Shown here one piece after another: positions 24,767 through 36,232 of a stretch of DNA of 64,000 bases (its first letter is position 1; each line of letters opens with the position of its first letter). The notes under the pieces were generated by a model. The model saw only the letters and a list, made by a program, of their open reading frames with translations. It searched no databases and was not told the DNA's origin. The DNA comes from Valencia hispanica (taxonomy: Eukaryota; Chordata; Actinopteri; Cyprinodontiformes; Valenciidae): the NCBI GenBank assembly GCA_963556495.2, contig OY747701.1, positions 36,076,001 through 36,140,000 of the forward strand, given 5' to 3'. The translations under genes were made by a program, and so were the position numbers.

Positions 24767-25986
24767 TTCAGTTGTATTATACAGGACACATTTCACATAA
24801 AAAGAAAATAAAAGTTGAAATTGAAAGATTAATAAGGGGTCAGAAGCAGACAACCCTGCGCAACCATCTTGCTGCATCCCTGTCCCAGACACCCACTCAG
24901 TGTGGTGAAAGTCCCCCATCACTCCCCTCCATCACTCAGACACCACTGCCATTGTACTGTAACCCTACAGTCCCTCCTCCTTCCTGTCCATGGGTTTGAC
25001 ATTTTTTGGGTGGTGAAAATTATATAGCAGTTAGTTGTTTGGCCGGGTTTCAGCGTCAGAATCTGTGTCTGCTCTGGGAAAAAGCCTCTTGTGCAGGTCC
25101 CTTTTGCCCTGTGGGTATACTGACTTGCATTTATGCAGTGATGGGGCTTTTACAGGTGAATGGCAGCTGGTGGATTTCAGGGAGGTCTGTCAGAGCAACA
25201 GGTAGAGAGCAGACCACTCTTCACATCTCTCTCCACTGGGGAGCCTCGCGTTTCCCTAAAAGAGCTCAAACATTTGACGATGGAGAAATATTTTTACAAC
25301 TGAATGTGTGTTAGGGTGTATGTTCGGGGGAGAAAAGCTGGATGAAAGGTTGCTCCTCAATGACGTGTTCTTCAAAATGAAATGGAAAATATGTAAGTGC
25401 TCGATAACCCCCACCTTGCTTCTCTCCTTTCTGTTTCTCCCTTATTGGAGGGTATTTGTATTTCGTACCACAGATATAGGGAGCAGGACTGGAATGCACT
25501 GAGACCTAGCTTCTGAATGAAACGCATTGTAATACTTTTGACGCTAATCATAAAGTTCACATATTGGTTTGATTTCTGCAGATCAGGCCCAATGGCCAAA
25601 CACTCACACAGTGTTAAAACAGTTAATCAACGTGTGTGAAGGTGGGGGGAGGTCTGGGGTCTTACAACTAAACAGGTTACCATGTTTGAACCAGTCACTT
25701 GCCTGAAAATCCGGGTTTACAGTATACTAACCGGTTGCTCAGTATGTGCGGCCTTTCGTAAGAAGGATAAAAAGAGAGGCAGGGGGAGCTGGAAATGTGC
25801 TATGGATCAGATTTGTTGTCTGGCAGAAACAGCTGTACTGAGTGGTAATGGGCTTGGAGTCAAGTTCCTCCAGCTGGCTCCACAAGAGAAGAATGACCAC
25901 TGCAGTGCCTCCCCTAAAATTAAGGTTGCAAGTTCATTCCAAATTTCTCTGTAAAAGTGCATAAAACAAAATGCCTACATGGTCTG

Positions 25987-26019
25987 GTGGGGTGGGGGGG
26001 GGGGGTGTGGGGGTGGGAG
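25987..26019 (+). repeat. G-rich tract
   Basis: Several runs of G, the longest about 12, separated by single T or TG. Several adjacent G runs give quadruplex-forming potential. Confidence 0.75.
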
Positions 26020-27747
26020 AGACCACGACATTCTTAGTTTAGAAACTCCTTCAGAGATGAATTAATTTCTTCTTTTACCATAACTTATCTGAGAATAAAT
26101 TATTTGCCATTGTACTTCATTCTCTGTATCTACATGCTTCAAAATAATCCTGGTACGATGATGCGTCTCTTTAAAATGATCTCACTTCATCAGCTTAGCC
26201 TCCATTGCTAAAATCAGATCCTGTGTTAAAAACCAAGACCTGACCTGTTGTGGTTAAAGCTTGTCGGCTGTGGCTGTCAGATTGTGGTATTTTAACACCA
26301 GAATGAAAACAACTGCTCTAAAAAAATATCATACATAAAATTTGTAACACAGCTACACAGATCAGGATGACTGACAGCAAAGGAAAACCTCGTACATGAA
26401 GCATTGGTCCTAAAATGTATACATGCTACCAGTAGGCCTGTGAACAGTGTGTTTGTTAAATTATTTACAAATTTCTATAAATAAGTTTTTTTAAAATCAG
26501 AGAAGGTCACAGCATAGTATTATGTCATTCTAGAAAGTTGATATATGAATGGAAATTCTAAAGCATTAAAAAAAAAAGTTAAGTATTGCGGTTATGAGAG
26601 GGAAGCCAGATTGTGAAAGATTAAATGAAACAACCAGCAGGCCCACTGTGTGGCCTGCCTTCGCAAAGAGGCTTTAAACAGATATTACATCTTTCTCTTT
26701 TGACCGATAAGCACAAACACTGATACAGAGACGCATAGAAAACCCTTTCCCCCCTGTGTTTATCACAGGCCAGACACTGGGCAATAAAGCATGGCTGTTG
26801 TCGTTGTGGTGCTCCTCTTCTCTCGACAAGCACTCGAACAGACCCAGCTTGATGCTGGAGTCAGACTAATAGTCCCCCACGTTGGAGAGCCTGGAGACAT
26901 TTGGCTGTTGGGCTGATGTCTGACAGCGTGTGTTTACTTATTACGGTGCTGGCTGTATGTTAAGTGACAGTGTGCATGAGTCCAAAATCCAGAGATAAAT
27001 TACTGGATGGTCAAGTGCCACGAAACTGAGTTACAAAGCTTTGCACACAAAAAAAATCCCCTGTGGTGGAATCTCCCCACTTTACTTTCAAATTGTGTGT
27101 CGCTGCAAGTCTTTGTTTGTGCATGTATGTATAAAACATCTGTATACCATGTCAGTATCAGATGATTCAAAAATGGGAGCAATTTCATGTCAGACTCCCA
27201 ATCTTTGGTCAGAATGTAATGGTGGGAAACGTTAGTATCATGATTATTGAGTGAAAATTTATTCAGATCAGTTTTATCTAAACTTTGTAAAAATGTGAGG
27301 AATCTATTCCAGAAGTATTGTTACAAGCTAGTGTTTTGCACAAACAATGAAGCTAGTTTTAATATACAATTTTTTTGTCAGTATCTTGGGTTGTTTTGGG
27401 TTTTTCTGTTATGTATTTTAATCTTTGTTTATTGTTGCTTAGCTGCAGTTATCCTTTCCTGTAGACCAGTTTCTTATAAGTTTTTAATTCTCTTCTATTG
27501 TATTCCTCAGTTTTTATTTCCTTACTCTGTTTACAATTAGTTTAGTCTACTATTAGTCTCTGATCACCTCCTCTGGTTTTTTTTGTCAATTTCACCTCTT
27601 TCTCAGTATATATACCCCTCTTTCCCATTCATTTTCCGCGGAATCCTTCCGCTTGGTGCAATAACTCCTTTTTATTTAGACTGTTGCTCTTTTTATTGCA
27701 CTTTTTCAGCTACCAGATACCTCCATTTTCCTTAGGGGGAGAAACTC

Positions 27748-27946
<199 letters not shown>

Positions 27947-30117
27947 CAAAATTTCCTACCAAAAAAAATTGGATTCAAAATTATCAGAAATTAAAGGTAC
28001 TCAATGGCAAAGGGTCATAATGACCCGAGCTCTGCTGCATGTAATATACAAACCTCCAGTTCACATTATCACAGTATTTAAATGCAGTTTAACAGGTCAG
28101 GTTAGTTTAAATTAATCGCGTGAATCCTTTAGAATTGTAACAATTTTCTATTCTAAAAACTTGTAAGCATTTCATCCCTTGCACATTTATTTTTAGGAGT
28201 AAAGTTTCTTTCCTGAAATCTGTGATTCAATTCAATATAGCTCTCTTGAGAGGAAATTTTAAATGGTTGAAATATTTTGTATTCAGAGAAAAAAAAGTTA
28301 AATGGTACAGTCAAACAGGACAACCTTCAAAAGAGAGAGATTTGTTTCCAGTAATTTTTAAAATCCTACATTCATTTATCATTCTACCTTCCTCATGAAA
28401 GAGCAAACATTATTATTTTTATTGTCGTAAATAACTAGATATTTCACTACAGACATGCTCTACAAGTTAACATTTAACTGTCCCTACATATGAAGGAAAA
28501 GGCTTGGGTGCATGCGCAGTTGGTCGTGTGTATGCAGAGTTGTTTTGAAGTGCTATTTATGTTAAACTGTGATTAACACCATCCAGGTGCTCTCGCTGGC
28601 AGAGTTGTGCAGCCGCTGTATTAGACTCTCACACATTTTCCCCCTGCCTGGGTCCAGTCATCCATATTTACCGAGCTGCTAGAGCCAAAGCGTTGAACTG
28701 CTGACCACTATTTATTCTTGGACTGTCTCATAAATGGTTCTCCTCCATGGGGAGACGGAGCGCATGCGTGAAAGCGTAAGAAACAAGGGAGAAGTAATCC
28801 AGACTTACAATGAGAGGGTGTTTTTAGGGTTTGGAGATGGAGGCAGTGGGTGGAAGAGAAACAGAGTGAGGGCGTGGGATGGAGGAGACAAAGGTGTAAC
28901 CAGAGGTGCGATGGTCTGCTTCAAGAGGAACAAGCCGAGGATGGATGCCACATTCGACACTCAGACAGCGTTAAGAATTTCATTAACCCTATCTCCACAG
29001 GTCTAGACAGGAAGACCGGTCTTAGGGCCCACACAACCGCTGTCCTGTGAGGGGAGCTGGTCAAAGCGCTGAAGCTATGCTTGCCATTACCCCCAAGGAG
29101 CAGGAGGCTGTTTATTCAGTCCTGATGGTGCCCAGTAATGTGTGAGCATATCCTCAGACCACTCTGTAAAATGGTCAGTGTGGTTTTCAGATACACAGGA
29201 CAACTATCTGTGTCCACACTGAGCTCTGTGATGACTGACTTCATCACCAGGAAAACGTCAGGAAGTAAGGAGAAACAGGAGGATGTGAAGAGGTCAGTAG
29301 AAGGCCATGGTACAGAAGAGCAGAGCAGGAAGGTGCAACTGAAAACCAAGTTATTGTTATTGTATTGTGCTACAACCTGGAGGGAGCTGGATAGAGTATT
29401 CAAAGACAGTAAATGGGTGGGTGTTTGTGAGTTTTTTTTTTTTTTAAGATTTAGTGTTGTAGACTGAGTTTTAAAAAACTACAATTGGTTAAAAATTGGT
29501 TGAAAAAAATATTGTCCAATGTAAGACAATCCCAGGCATTTATTACTTCAATCACTTTTCAGCAACATAACTGTTCACCTGCTTACTAAAGTTTTTGAAC
29601 AGCCAGAAACATCAAAATATCAGGTCTGAAAAGCTACTACAATAAAATAAGCAAAATGTATATGAAGTACACATATCACATTGTTGTGGCTTTTTTTTCA
29701 TAACATCTTTTTTGTGAATGTGCAGCTATACGTCCATGGTCAATACCTGGTTATCCAAGCAGGGTTGCGGGGGTCTGATATCTGTCTTCAGTGGTCCAGT
29801 CTTTTCCATTACTTTGTAAAGCTGCAATTTTAAAATAACCTTTTAACGTGTGTGTAATGGGGGAAAAAGGACAAAATTTCAGTGTGCAGCACCACAAAAA
29901 CAATCTGCAGAAGCAAGTATCAATGGACCAATTCCTTTTTAATTTCAAGCCTAGAAATTTGTTGGCAAAATGCCCTGGGATCAACACCACACTGATAGCT
30001 TTCCTAAAGTCATAATGGAGCAGATTCTTTTTCTTTCTAAGCTGACTATTTGAACACACAAGGCTTCTAGCAAAGTTAAAATACACAGTTAAGACAGTTA
30101 AGAGTAGGATTAGCCCC
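27947..30117. other. Gene-free stretch
   Basis: No recognised exon. The segment 28490-28720 is less A+T-rich and looks unique; open frames at 28734-29006 and 29138-29467 have no domain I recognise. A SINE tail fragment at 29731-29800 is listed separately. Confidence 0.4.
29731..29800 (-). repeat. SINE 3'-tail fragment (weak)
   Basis: CAGGGTTGCGGGGGTCTGAT followed by TCTGTCTTCAG is close to the complement of the CTGGAGATAGG ... CCCGCAACCCTG tail seen at 54001-54038. Short and diverged. Confidence 0.35.
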
Positions 30118-30610
30118 AGGCAGATTTAGGTTTAAAGCAATCTTTGAATTCGACGTGTCTGACATGTTTCTTCTGACTGCAAGCAATATATATGTTTCTG
30201 AGTGGTCCCGTCAGGGTCCAGACTGGAATCAGATTGATAATCTGTGGAAGGAACTCAAGATTATGGGAATGGAAAGGAAACCTTCCAACCTCAAAGACTT
30301 GAAGCTCATCACCACTGATAAAATATCAGTGTAAACATGCAAAAAGCTGGTGAGCAGTTATAAGAAGGGTTTGATTGCTGCAATGTGAACAAATATTTTC
30401 CGTTGAGGGCGAAATAATTTTGAGATGCCTTTTTTGCAAAAAGAAAAATTGAAAAGAAATAGATAACTTGCCATTTAATTTACAGTACACAGTTTTATTA
30501 TCTTTTGACATGCATTTCTCGTTTCCTGTCAGTAACCAATATTTTAGTTTAATAAAAATACTTTAAAATCTAAATTTGCCAGGGCCATGAATGTGTTTGG
30601 CTTAACTGTA
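30118..30610 (+). mobile_element. Tc1-like transposon relic, 3' part with terminal repeat
   Basis: The C-terminal coding relic includes GTCCAGACTGGAATCAGATT (SPDLNPIEN region), AATCTGTGGAAGGAACTCAA (NLWKELK) and GTTATAAGAAGGGTTTGATT (YKKGL). After the stop comes a right end with TTTCCTGTCAGTAACCAAT and a terminus GTTTGGCTTAACTGTA. In-frame stops occur within the last 40 codons. It shares its coding segment with 21304-21615. The remainder toward 29860 is too diverged to assign. Confidence 0.75.
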
Positions 30611-32099
30611 CAAATAATTCCTCCATTATGCTTAAAATAACCCATTCGATGTATTGTGCTGTGTTTTGGGTGATGAAGGTGGGAAATGAAACAAATACAA
30701 TAAATCTTCTTTATTTTTTATAGGAAAAAAATCCACAAACACATTTTTCAAAACACAAATTGCCAGTTTGAATGAATTACGGTGAATGCAACGATATCTG
30801 TCCACCAGTCTGTTAGAGGGATTTCAGTAGGACTCCTTTACAGCTTCATGTATTCTTCTGATATGACTAACCGGAAAGGATGTTAGCTGATCTTTTTGTG
30901 CTTTGGCAAAGATACAGTGACAGTGGGTTTTTGTTAAAACACACAGTTGTATCACTGCCAAAACATGTGGCCAAAGGAGTAAAGTGTAAAATTATTAGAA
31001 ATTATTGCAGGAGCCTGTCACTGGTTGCTGTTGTCATCAGGGCCATTGATTTAGTTATACAAATCTTCCCATCTTTGGATCTATCCAATAAAACCCAGCA
31101 GAAATATGTGCTGACAGATTCGCTATAAAGCGATACCTAAAAAAGCGACACAAGTGGTTGAGGCTTCATCTTTTTTTAATAAATATTATGTCAAACAAAT
31201 GTTGGATGTTTGTGGTGTATGTTTTAATCCCTCCGCAGGAGGACTGTTTGTGACGTCAGAATCATCCTACATACCTTAAGATCTGATCTGGTGGCAAACT
31301 TTCTAATCTTGAGATAGAATTTGGGCTGGTTTTTTACTTTACGTTTCAGGAAAATCTTAAAGTGTTTGGTTGTGTTGTTTCCATCTTACAGAGAGCACAA
31401 CCTGTGTACAACACTCCCATGACCCCGCTGCTCTGATAGTGAGAGCAGGCCGTGCACTTTTGATTAAACTACCACAGCCGTGTGTTTACTTCAAGTTAAG
31501 TGGAGGTCACAAGTATTTTTTTTTCTTTCATTCCCCTCATCCCCAATAAATCTCTTTCTGGCTGGAGGGAAAGAGGCTTAGGGCAGAGGGAGAGAGGGAC
31601 CCCGCGCTCGGTGGTCCTCAACAGCAAGCACTCTGGAGAGTAGGACCTAAAAAAATAAACTCTCCTCTCTGGCACTGAGGGTGGGCGATGCCACTCCGCA
31701 ACATAGGATGGCGGGTTCTGGTGAGTGTTACTGAACTGTCACTAACTACTCCACCTCCCCCCATCTCTCCCCATTAATGTCCCTCTGGGGTGGGCGGAGC
31801 ACTCAGGACAAGGGAGGCGTGGGGTCAGAGACAAGAATTCTCAGCATTCCCAGCCAGCAGAGAGGCGGCAGGTACAAGCAATAAGTTAACACACAAATGC
31901 AACACAAGCAACTGCGTCAATGGCTTCCACTGCTGCAACAGTGCAGGCCACCGGAGTACATGTCACCATTTTCAGATTGAACAAGATGCAGAGCTAATAC
32001 AACCAGTTCTAGGCTTCAGATGAATTACACACAGACACAAGCAGACACAAAACAACACAGAAACAGGAAAGATGTACAAAACAAGCAAGAAGGTACACT
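30611..32099. other. Gene-free stretch
   Basis: No exon or transposon recognised. A CRE core TGACGTCA lies at 31251-31258 in apparently unique DNA. The part 31380-31700 is less A+T-rich than its surroundings. Confidence 0.4.
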
Positions 32100-32582
32100 A
32101 GTCAGATGAAGTCAAAACTGAACTTTTTAGCTTACATGTATAGCACCATATGAGGAGATAAACTGCCCATCACCCTGAAAACATGATATTCCCAATGTAA
32201 CAAGGTGATGGCAACATTATGCTGTGGGAATCCCATCAGCTGGTCAGAAATAATAGGAAGTTGGATGAGACGATGCAAAATATTTGAAACTGTGAAGAAT
32301 GTTCACCATTCACAGGGACAACAATCCTTAACATAAAGCCCAAACTACAATGGAATGGCCTAGAATCCATGGAAAGACTTGAAAGGGGATGTTCACAGTA
32401 GTTCTCCATCTAAACTGACTGAGCTTGAGCTATATAGCAAATAAAATGGGCAGACATGTCAGTTTCTATTTGTACAAAGGTGCTATAAGCATGTCACATA
32501 AAGCTCCAGTGAAATACAACAAACGCTTTGGTTTTAACATGACAGATTTTAAGGGGGATACATACTTCTGCAAAGCACTGTA
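32100..32582 (+). mobile_element. Tc1-like transposon relic, central and 3' parts
   Basis: Starts AGTCAGATGAAGTCAAAACT (degenerate WSDE region) and continues with GGCAACATTATGCTGTGGG, GGAATGGCCTAGAATCCATG and CATCTAAACTGACTGAGCTT; ends ACATACTTCTGCAAAGCACT followed by GTA. Same family as 1-780. Several hundred bases of the normal element are missing by internal deletion, so no intact domain remains. Confidence 0.7.
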
Positions 32583-33003
32583 TGTGTGCTCACGTTGGCA
32601 TCTTTGCATGCATGTGTTTTACTTTGCATGTTTCAGTGATGAAGGGAGAGTTCGAGGCAAGAGCAGCTGCTTAATGTTTAACTACAGCAGCTCTTAGTAG
32701 ACTTGGCATGCCCTGACAAAATCCATTTGTATGGAGCTGTGATTATGATGATGGGCCTGGAATTAAGACGATCCTCCAAGCCTCATTTTCGTTTCGGCTT
32801 TGCACACTTATCCACTTTTCCTGCACTTTTTCCCATGTGTAAATGCACTCTAGCTGTTAATTGCAAAGACTGTACATTGATTGTGCAATAGAGATTGGTC
32901 ATTTAATTCTTTGTAAACTCTCCAGTCCTTGTCAGAAATGAAGTAGTCTGGGTAAATGTAAGGGTATATTAGCCACAAGGAGCATAAATTGGACTCATTT
33001 GGG
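32583..33003. other. Gene-free stretch
   Basis: I see nothing recognisable between the Tc1 relic and the SINE. Confidence 0.4.
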
Positions 33004-33345
33004 ATGCTTTAGGTACTGTTGGTAGCACTGTTGCGTTGCAGCTAGAAGGTCCTGGGTTTGAACCTTGCCCTGGGGCTTTCTGCATGGAGTTTGCATGTTC
33101 TCCCTGTGCATGCGTGGGTTCCCTCCAGGTTCTGTGGCTTCCTCCCACAGTCCAAATACATGACAGGTTCATTGGTCTCTCTCAATTGCGTGTGGGTGTT
33201 TGTCCTTTGCATCTCTGTGTTGCTCTATGATGGACTGATGAACTGTCCAGAGTGAACCGCATCTCTTTCCCAATGACAGCTGGAAATAGCCACCAGCCCC
33301 TTGCAACGCTGCAAGGATAAGTGGCATAGACAAAAGATGGATGGG
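33004..33345 (+). mobile_element. tRNA-headed SINE, V-SINE-like
   Basis: A nearly full-length SINE. The tRNA-like head has an A-box-like TGGTAGCACTG near 33019 and a B-box-like GGGTTTGAACC near 33054. It is followed by the central block CTGCATGGAGTTTGCATGTT, CTTCCTCCCACAGTCC, and a tail CAGCTGGAAATAGCCACCAG with an AGATGGATGG end. Fish V-SINEs such as DANA share the tRNA-like head and central block; RNA polymerase III promotes them and a partner LINE mobilises them. Partial copies of the tail occur at 29731, 37435, 38149 and 53944. Confidence 0.75.
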
Positions 33346-34191
33346 ATCAAATGGCATAGATGCTGACATACTGTACATTTTTCCATTCATCCAGTTTAGA
33401 TCTAATCAACTCCTTCTTTTCTAAAAGTTGGATCTGAATGGTAAATACGATGGTAGCTGAGATTGCCACTCACTCATTTTCAGTCTTTTATGCCTACTTA
33501 TGCACAAATTCCCCAAAACTGTGGCACATCCTGGAGTAAAGCAGCAAAAGTTGTGAAGAATGTTGGATCTCAAATCAATTTGACAAAGCATGTGTTCTCC
33601 TAGAACCACTCTCTTTAATTTTTCCAGTTCCAGGCTGTGACGCAGGCGAGAAGGGTAGGAGGATGACCGATTATGATTCAGAATTTGAGCCGTTGTTATC
33701 AGCACATTATTTAAACATGTATGCATACACCAAATACAACACAAACACTCCCACACACTCCTCTTAGCCCTCCTCTTTCCAGGTTCTGGGTTTTCCAAAA
33801 GCACTCCCCTCCGTCCTCGTGCTATGACCTTCCCCTGTGCACTAAATGTTATCCTTTTGGCTCCTAATTGCCTTTAATTTACTTGTTGAAAGAATCCTTC
33901 GCTTGTCTGGACAAGCGATGCATGGTAACCTGAGAACCCCCTGAGGGGGAGGGAGGGGAGGAAGAGCGGAGGACAGAAGAAGCCAGGGGAAGTGGACAGA
34001 TTAAAGGGGCAGGACTCGAAGGTGAAGAGTAGGAGATGAGGAGAGGCTAGGGATCAAAATGTGAACCTGAATAAACAGGAGCAGTTGCACTAAAAGATAC
34101 ATATATATAGTTCCAATTCAGCAAAGTACATATTCTGTCTGATTTATGACGATTATGATTACTTCAAAATATGTAGATTTATTTCTTTCTT
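33346..34191. other. Gene-free stretch with possible conserved block
   Basis: No exon or transposon recognised. The segment 33830-33930 has CTCCTAATTGCCTTTAATTT and CTTGTCTGGACAAGCG, which reads like conserved noncoding DNA, but conservation cannot be tested here. Confidence 0.35.
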
Positions 34192-34312
<121 letters not shown>

Positions 34313-34394
34313 ATTAGGGCTGTCAAAAGATTAAAAATTTTAATCTAATTGATCTCATGCTCAATAACGATTAATCAATATTCCTAAATTGGAC
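34313..34394. mobile_element. hAT-type repeat fragment, interrupted by TTAA element
   Basis: TTAGGGCTGTCAAAAGATTA followed by AATTTTTAATC-like and AACGATTAATC motifs resembles the TAGGGCTGTCAAACGATTAA repeat common in fish genomes (probably a hAT-type end). The sequence seems to resume after the TTAA element, at 35105. If so, the TTAA element inserted into this older repeat. Confidence 0.45.
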
Positions 34395-34398
34395 TTAA

Positions 34399-35104
34399 AG
34401 CAGCATTCCGCAACTTTTACACCTTAATATAATGTTTTTTTTCAAAAGTCATGGTGGAATTTTATCATCTATTATGTTCAGTTTTAGAGTTATCACCACC
34501 TTACAGGGGTCCTTGGCTTTTTTCTGCACTATAGAACTTTTGAGTGGCGGACCGCCGCCGGAAGTACCCACTGAGTTCTGCTTTACGGCAGAGTCATACA
34601 GCCTCGCTGTTTAGAGACTTTAGAGATAGCTGATCCACCAAAGACAACAAGAAATCCCATATCAGAAGAAGCTAGACAAGAAAAAGAGAACGTGATAGAG
34701 AGAGAGAGAGAGAGAGCAAAGACCAGAGTAAATATTGGGCCGGCTTTTCCTCGTTGGAGAGTTCTTTTGGAACGAACGTCATGTACTACAGACGCTGAGT
34801 TAGCCGTGCTGCTAATGAATAGATAAGTAATCAATGATTTCACCGGGGTTATTGTGTTAAGTCTGGCATGATGTTGGTATACAGTCCTGAGAAAGCTATT
34901 TATTTAATGTGTGGAGGTGGATGAACATAGTTTGCATTGTATGCCTTACAGTAGTAATGTGAATTACACAACTGAGTCGATCTCCGTTAGCCATCTAGAC
35001 GCTAATGAGCGACAGAGAGATTTGATTTTACGACAGTGATGTTGCGCAGTAAGCCTGAAAATGGCGACAGACAGCAAATATCATGAAAGTTGCGGAGTAT
35101 GGCT
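34399..35104 (+). mobile_element. TTAA-flanked non-autonomous DNA transposon (Kolobok-like), element C
   Basis: A 706-bp element flanked by TTAA at 34395-34398 and 35105-35108. Its inverted ends are AGCAGCATTCCGCAACTTT and, on the other strand, AGCCATACTCCGCAACTTT (16 of 19 match). AG-starting ends with TTAA duplications again suggest Kolobok, though piggyBac-type or an unclassified family cannot be excluded. It contains a coding relic at 34626-34826. It is unrelated in sequence to element A except for the flank and end type. A short GA repeat sits at 34697-34716. Confidence 0.65.
34626..34826 (+). pseudogene. 66-residue coding relic inside element C
   Basis: An open frame with no stop from ATA at 34626 to TAA at 34824-34826. 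It begins (I)ADPPKTTRNPISEEARQ, has a basic/acidic repeat (ERERER, partly from the GA tract), then KTRVNIGPAFPRWRVLL and TDAELAVLLMNR. Position and context suggest the start codon was once ATG (now ATA). The NIG-AF-RWR ... TDAELA-LL pattern resembles N-terminal segments of uncharacterised teleost transposon proteins that I recall, but I cannot name a domain. It probably represents a first exon, with the catalytic part deleted. Confidence 0.45.
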
Positions 35105-35365
35105 TTAAAAAGGGAAATGTTTGGTGCAAAAAAGGACAAAAATCATGCCGTTGCATATGATGAGATGGTTGGAACTTTTGTTTTGAATTCCACTATCACA
35201 TTTACCCGTGGCCCGTTTAACCTATTCATCTTATAGCTAATTGCTAAGGCAAACTAAACTGGTTAACATTTTCTGAATGTAAAGCTGAGCTTTTCTTCTG
35301 AACAATAGGGGTTCTTTGTTTCTTAACACAGGTGATGCAAGCGCAAATGGTGTGACACTGGCTCT

Positions 35366-35657
35366 TTACATAGCTCCAGTTTCCATTATTATTTGTAGAT
35401 AACTTGCAGTTGCAGTGCTGGACAGTGATTTAAGTTTGTTTGTTAGCCAAGGAGGCTTAGCTGATATGAAGTGATCGCTGCAGATTGTTGCATTTTTATT
35501 CATCTGCTTGTTCCAATCGCTTCTACGGATAGCTTGCAACCAAATACGTCTTTGCGTTTGCCTTGAAATGGGTGCGAGTCGATGGAATTCTATAAAACCT
35601 GCAAGTTTTGTTGTTTTTATCAAACCAATTTTTGAAACCAACAGCACAACAAGACAT
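35366..35657 (-). pseudogene. THAP zinc-finger relic, frameshifted
   Basis: On the minus strand an ATG at 35657-35655 opens MSCCAVGFKNWFDKNNKT and RFYRIPSTRTHFKAN, then the frame shifts by an indel near 35560. The remaining part reads RRIWLQAIRRSDW and ATICSDHFISAKPP to a stop at 35366. These are the parts of a THAP domain in order: N-terminal Cys region, FYRIP, the W of the WLxAIRRxDW helix, and C-x2-H-F. One zinc ligand seems lost: the usual second Cys is Phe in AVGFKN. The AVPTIF-type end is not visible. THAP domains bind DNA in P and Kolobok transposases and in host THAP proteins; I cannot tell which this comes from. Confidence 0.65.
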
Positions 35658-35756
35658 GATTGTGGCTTTCTGCAGTTGACATGCGCAGAGCAGGGAGTGA
35701 AGTAGACTGAGAATCCCTCAGAGAGGAGAAGAGAAGAGAATTTCACATGGTATCGT

Positions 35757-35757
<1 letters not shown>

Positions 35758-35816
<59 letters not shown>
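35758..35816. repeat. (AT)n microsatellite
   Basis: About 59 bp of perfect AT alternation, ending where the GATACG repeat begins. Confidence 0.95.
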
Positions 35817-35819
<3 letters not shown>

Positions 35820-36186
35820 TGATACTAATTTGGCGATACAATATGTATCGCGATACAGGGGAGATGATACGATATATTGTGATATATTGAGATACTGTGA
35901 GTAAGAAAATATATTGTGATTTTTAAAACTGAATTTACCTGTAGAAAAACTGTCACCATTCTAAACACTCCAACCTGTTTCGTACTTCAACACGTCCAGG
36001 TTTATTTCTAGATCTAGTTGATCCATTGGAACAAAGAAGGTGAAAATAGCCACTAACTACCAGTCCTACTTTTAATTTTACTACAAAATGACTGTCATCA
36101 TTAATGGTTCCAATCAAATCCTAAAAAAAAGAGAAAAAAACAGATGCTTTCCTTTTGAAGATCGATACAATATCGGGAAATAAAAC

Positions 36187-36188
<2 letters not shown>
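35817..36188. repeat. GATACG-rich interspersed repeat, copy 1
   Basis: Starts with GATACAATATGTATCGCGAT and GATACGATATATTGTGATAT, then TTTTTAAAACTGAATTTACC and CTAGATCTAGTTGATCCATT. The same blocks in the same order occur at 57109-57439. Probably a non-autonomous DNA transposon (hAT-like by general look), but no clean terminal repeat was found. It is bounded by (AT)n tracts on both sides. Confidence 0.7.

Positions 36189-36228
<40 letters not shown>
36189..36228. repeat. (AT)n microsatellite
   Basis: About 40 bp of AT alternation at the right end of the GATACG repeat. Confidence 0.95.

Positions 36229-36232
<4 letters not shown>

Larger units (their letters stand above)
24247..27747. other. 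Gene-free stretch with poly-G runs
   Basis: No exon recognised. The open frames at 24468-24999, 25006-25314 and 25682-25954 show no identifiable domain, and some are kept open by G runs. The parts at 26210-26300 and 26860-26960 look like unique DNA but cannot be assigned. Confidence 0.4.

Noticed and set aside
33019..33064. Possible tRNA gene
   Set aside because: The A- and B-box-like motifs are part of a SINE head followed by the SINE body and tail; no proper cloverleaf or terminator.
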